Assembly (NCBI RefSeq): GCF_051062515.1
Contig: NZ_JAMXEK010000007.1
Reading direction: 5' to 3' (one strand)
Length of the DNA: 64,000 nucleotides
Origin: Aliarcobacter sp017996075
GTDB taxonomy: Bacteria; Campylobacterota; Campylobacteria; Campylobacterales; Arcobacteraceae
In this document: positions 61,424-64,000 of the stretch, one piece after another
How positions within the stretch are numbered: the first letter of the stretch is position 1
Layout of the letters: the number at the start of each line of letters is the position of its first letter
The notes under the pieces: generated by a model
Seen by the model: only the letters and a program-made list of their open reading frames with translations
Databases searched by the model: none
Told to the model about the DNA's origin: nothing
Made by a program: the position numbers and the translations under genes

Positions 61424-64000
61424 ATGATTGCAAAATTTTTTATTTTTCGTCCAATCTTTGCTTGGGTTATTTCACTTATTATTATGATAAGTGGTGTTAT
61501 TAGTCTATATATTTTACCAGTTGAACAGTATCCAGATATTGTTCCTCCTCAAATAAATATAAATGCTTCATATAGTGGAGCAGATGCTCAAACAGTAGAA
61601 AATAGTGTAACTCAAATAATTGAACAACAACTAACTGGTCTTGATGGAATGCTATATTTTTCTTCAAGTTCAAGTAGTGCAGGAAACTCTAGAATAAAAA
61701 TCACTTTTTCTCAAGAAGTAAATGCTGATATTGCTCAAGTTCAAGTACAAAATAAAGTAAATCAAATTTTATCAAGACTTCCAGATGATGTACAAAGACA
61801 AGGTGTAAGAGTTTTTAAATCTCAAAGCGATTTTTTGATGATGGCATCTGTGTATGATTCAACTGGTTTTGCTGATAAAACAGATATTAGTGATTTTTTG
61901 GTAAGTAATCTTCAAGATAGTATCTCAAGAATTGAAGGTGTTGGCGATGTTCAGGTTTTTGGTGGTCAGTATGCTATGAGAATTTGGCTAGATCCATATA
62001 AACTAGAGAAATATAAACTAATACCTAAAGATGTAGAAAATGCTATAAATGCTCAAAATTCACAAGCGAGTGCTGGAAGATTAGGAGCAATGCCTACTTT
62101 GGATAATCAACAACTCTCTGTAGTGGTTACTGCAAGAAGTATGTTTAGAAATGTTGGTGAATTTGAAAATATTGTTTTGAAATCAAATTTAGATGGAAGT
62201 GTTGTAAAGATAAAAGATATTGCTAGAGTTGAAATAGGGGCTCAAAGTTATAGTAATGTTACAGCTTTAAATGGTTTTCCAGCATCTGGAATATCTATTC
62301 AGCTTGCAAGTGGAGCAAATGCGGTAGCCACTTCAAATAGAGTAAAAGAGTTTTTAGCTCAGAGTGAAAATATGTTGCCACAAGGTTATAAAATAGCTTA
62401 TCCAAGAGATACAACAAGTTTTATAGAAGCTTCAATAAATGAAGTTGTAAAAACTTTAGTAGAAGCAATTGTTTTAGTAATTCTTGTAATGTTTTTATTC
62501 TTAAAAAGTTTTAGAGCTACTCTTATTCCTGCTATTGCAGTTCCTGTTGTGCTTTTGGGAACTTTTGCTATTTTAAATATTTTTGGTTACACAATAAATA
62601 CTTTAACAATGTTTGCTTTGGTTCTTGCAATTGGTCTTTTGGTTGATGATGCTATTGTTGTTGTAGAAAATGTTGAAAGAAATATGAATGAAAAAGGTCT
62701 AAATCCAAAAGAGGCAACTATTCTTTCTATGCAAGAGGTAACCAGTGCATTAATAGGAATTACAACTGTTTTATCTGTTGTATTTTTACCTATGGCATTT
62801 TTTAGTGGAAGTACAGGAATAATTTATAGACAATTTTCTATTACAATTATCTCATCTATGGTTTTATCAGTAATTGTTGCTTTAACTTTAACTCCTGCTT
62901 TATGTTCAACTATTTTAAAAGCACATAAAAAAAATGAAGATAAAACGCAAGAAAAAAATAGTGGTTTTTTCTTTTGGTTTGATACAAAATTTGAGAACTT
63001 TACAAATAAGTATAAATTTTGGGTTGAAAAATTACTCTATAGTCAAAAAAAGTGGATAATCGTTTATGTTGTGATAATCATATCTTCTACATATATTTTT
63101 ATAAAACTACCTACTAGTTTTTTACCAAAAGAGGACCAAGGAAGCTTGATGATACAGTACACCTTACCTGTTGGTGCAGTTGCTTCTAGAACAGTTGATG
63201 TTGCAAATGTCATAAGAGATTATTTTATGATAGAAGAAACAGAAGCTTTAAATACTATATTTACAATCTCTGGATTTAGTTCACGAAGTAGTGGACAAAA
63301 TGTAGGAACTGCTTATGTATCATTAAAAAACTGGGATTTAAGAGATAAATCAAATCATGTAGATGAGATAAGTAAAAGAGCTACAAAAGCTTTTAATGAC
63401 CCAAATGGTAAATATTTTATAAGAGATGCAAGAGTTTTTGCTATAAATCCTAGTGTTATTCAAGGTCTTGGAAGTAGTGATGGATTTGAGTTTCAATTAT
63501 TAGCTAGTTCAAATTTGACTAGAGAAGGTTTAAGACAAGCAAAAGATAAGATAATTGAAGAGGCAAATAAAAATCCAAATATAAACTCAATAAGAGCAGA
63601 TGGAACAGAAGAGTCACCACAATTAAAAATATCTTATGATACAAACAAAGCTCTATCTTTAGGATTGGATTTAAAAAATATTGATAATACATTAAGTGCT
63701 GCTTGGGGTGGAACTTATGTAAATGATTATATCGATAAAACTAGAATAAAAAGAGTTTATATTCAAGCTGATGCTCCTTTTAGAAGTAGTCCTGAAGATT
63801 TATATAAATGGAAAGTACGAAACAGTAGTGGATTAATGGTTCCTTTTAGTGAATTTAGCTCTTTTTCTTGGGTTTATGCACCTGAAGAGCTAACACGCTT
63901 TAATGGATTTATCTCTTATGAGATTCAAGGAAGTGCAGCAGCTGGAATTAGCTCGGGTGTTGCTATGAATGAGATGGATAAAATTGCAAATGAAAATGCA
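61424..64000 (+). CDS. RND multidrug efflux pump permease, HAE1/AcrB type (cut by window end)
   Basis: The frame is open from ATG 61424 to the window end, 859 codons of the roughly 1030 expected. It begins MIAKFFIFRPIFAWVISLIIMISGVISLYILPVEQYPDIVPPQI, typical of AcrB. Near residue 405-410, LAIGLLVDDAIVVVENVERNM carries the proton-relay aspartates in TM4, and FFSGSTGIIYRQFSITIISSMVLSVIVALTLTPALCS follows. Periplasmic porter and docking regions lie between helices. It exports drugs or bile-like molecules using the proton gradient. The outer-membrane partner is not in the window. Confidence 0.93.
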   Translation, partial: MIAKFFIFRPIFAWVISLIIMISGVISLYILPVEQYPDIVPPQININASYSGADAQTVENSVTQIIEQQLTGLDGMLYFSSSSSSAGNSRIKITFSQEVNADIAQVQVQNKVNQILSRLPDDVQRQGVRVFKSQSDFLMMASVYDSTGFADKTDISDFLVSNLQDSISRIEGVGDVQVFGGQYAMRIWLDPYKLEKYKLIPKDVENAINAQNSQASAGRLGAMPTLDNQQLSVVVTARSMFRNVGEFENIVLKSNLDGSVVKIKDIARVEIGAQSYSNVTALNGFPASGISIQLASGANAVATSNRVKEFLAQSENMLPQGYKIAYPRDTTSFIEASINEVVKTLVEAIVLVILVMFLFLKSFRATLIPAIAVPVVLLGTFAILNIFGYTINTLTMFALVLAIGLLVDDAIVVVENVERNMNEKGLNPKEATILSMQEVTSALIGITTVLSVVFLPMAFFSGSTGIIYRQFSITIISSMVLSVIVALTLTPALCSTILKAHKKNEDKTQEKNSGFFFWFDTKFENFTNKYKFWVEKLLYSQKKWIIVYVVIIISSTYIFIKLPTSFLPKEDQGSLMIQYTLPVGAVASRTVDVANVIRDYFMIEETEALNTIFTISGFSSRSSGQNVGTAYVSLKNWDLRDKSNHVDEISKRATKAFNDPNGKYFIRDARVFAINPSVIQGLGSSDGFEFQLLASSNLTREGLRQAKDKIIEEANKNPNINSIRADGTEESPQLKISYDTNKALSLGLDLKNIDNTLSAAWGGTYVNDYIDKTRIKRVYIQADAPFRSSPEDLYKWKVRNSSGLMVPFSEFSSFSWVYAPEELTRFNGFISYEIQGSAAAGISSGVAMNEMDKIANENA

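Overview
The window is AT-rich chromosomal DNA from a member of the Campylobacterota, most likely the Arcobacter group (Arcobacter/Aliarcobacter). The signs are the gene complement and protein character (dnaA-dnaN-gyrB with ruvC and purN just upstream, CcoG, SorAB sulfite dehydrogenase, an SHP/DHC/cytochrome b561 set, an ArsS-like kinase, flavin-dependent ThyX, FlgO-like lipoproteins) and short, tightly packed, often overlapping genes with AT-rich codon use. I saw no tRNA, rRNA, IS element or CRISPR array. The genus assignment is inference; no search was run.

Layout. 1-1.8 kb: 3' part of a Type IIG-like restriction-modification gene broken by an in-frame TAA. 2-14.5 kb: housekeeping genes (ccoG, pyrG, recJ, two FlgO-like lipoproteins, a DJ-1/PfpI protein with a structured leader, dnaE, surE, moaC, rpsU). 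14.5-21.6 kb: ZIP transporter, Rrf2 regulator, sorBA, typA with a duplicated 3' end, and a YedE/YedF-like selenium or sulfur pair. 21.7-29.5 kb: an envelope and redox block of eptA-pap2-dgkA, then shp-dhc-cytochrome b561 (with a second, frameshifted diheme domain), a CpxP-like protein, a response regulator and kinase, and thyX. 29.5-33.9 kb: TRIC channel, a TelA-like/membrane protein pair, a secreted protein, purN and ruvC. 34-39 kb: dnaA, dnaN and gyrB with a likely replication origin. 39-41.7 kb: FAD oxidoreductase, queF, a coiled-coil HTH protein, a probable divergent SRP RNA and a YqaA-type membrane protein. 41.7-46 kb: the molybdate operon modE-modA-TOBE-modB-modC-methyltransferase behind a ModE-like operator. 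46-49.7 kb: MgtC/DUF4010 protein, a structured intergenic element, a LysR regulator and a divergent MFS transporter. 49.8-58.9 kb: one 3013-residue LapA-like adhesin. 59-60.2 kb: a PIN-domain toxin-antitoxin pair and a hypothetical gene. 60.3-64 kb: an RND efflux adaptor and pump, the pump cut by the window end.

Themes. Molybdenum use links moaC (cofactor), SorA (Mo enzyme) and the mod operon (uptake and control). EptA makes diacylglycerol when it transfers phosphoethanolamine, and DgkA and PAP2 beside it fit recycling of that by-product. The cytochrome block and CpxP-like/two-component set follow directly and may respond to envelope or redox stress. Two genes look recently damaged (the R-M gene and the cytochrome b-diheme fusion), and the end of typA carries a partial duplication. 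The most interesting non-coding signals are the switch-like leader before the DJ-1/PfpI gene, inverted repeats with DnaA-box-like words between dnaA and dnaN, the ModE-like operator, and a promoter-plus-hairpin element near 47.5 kb.
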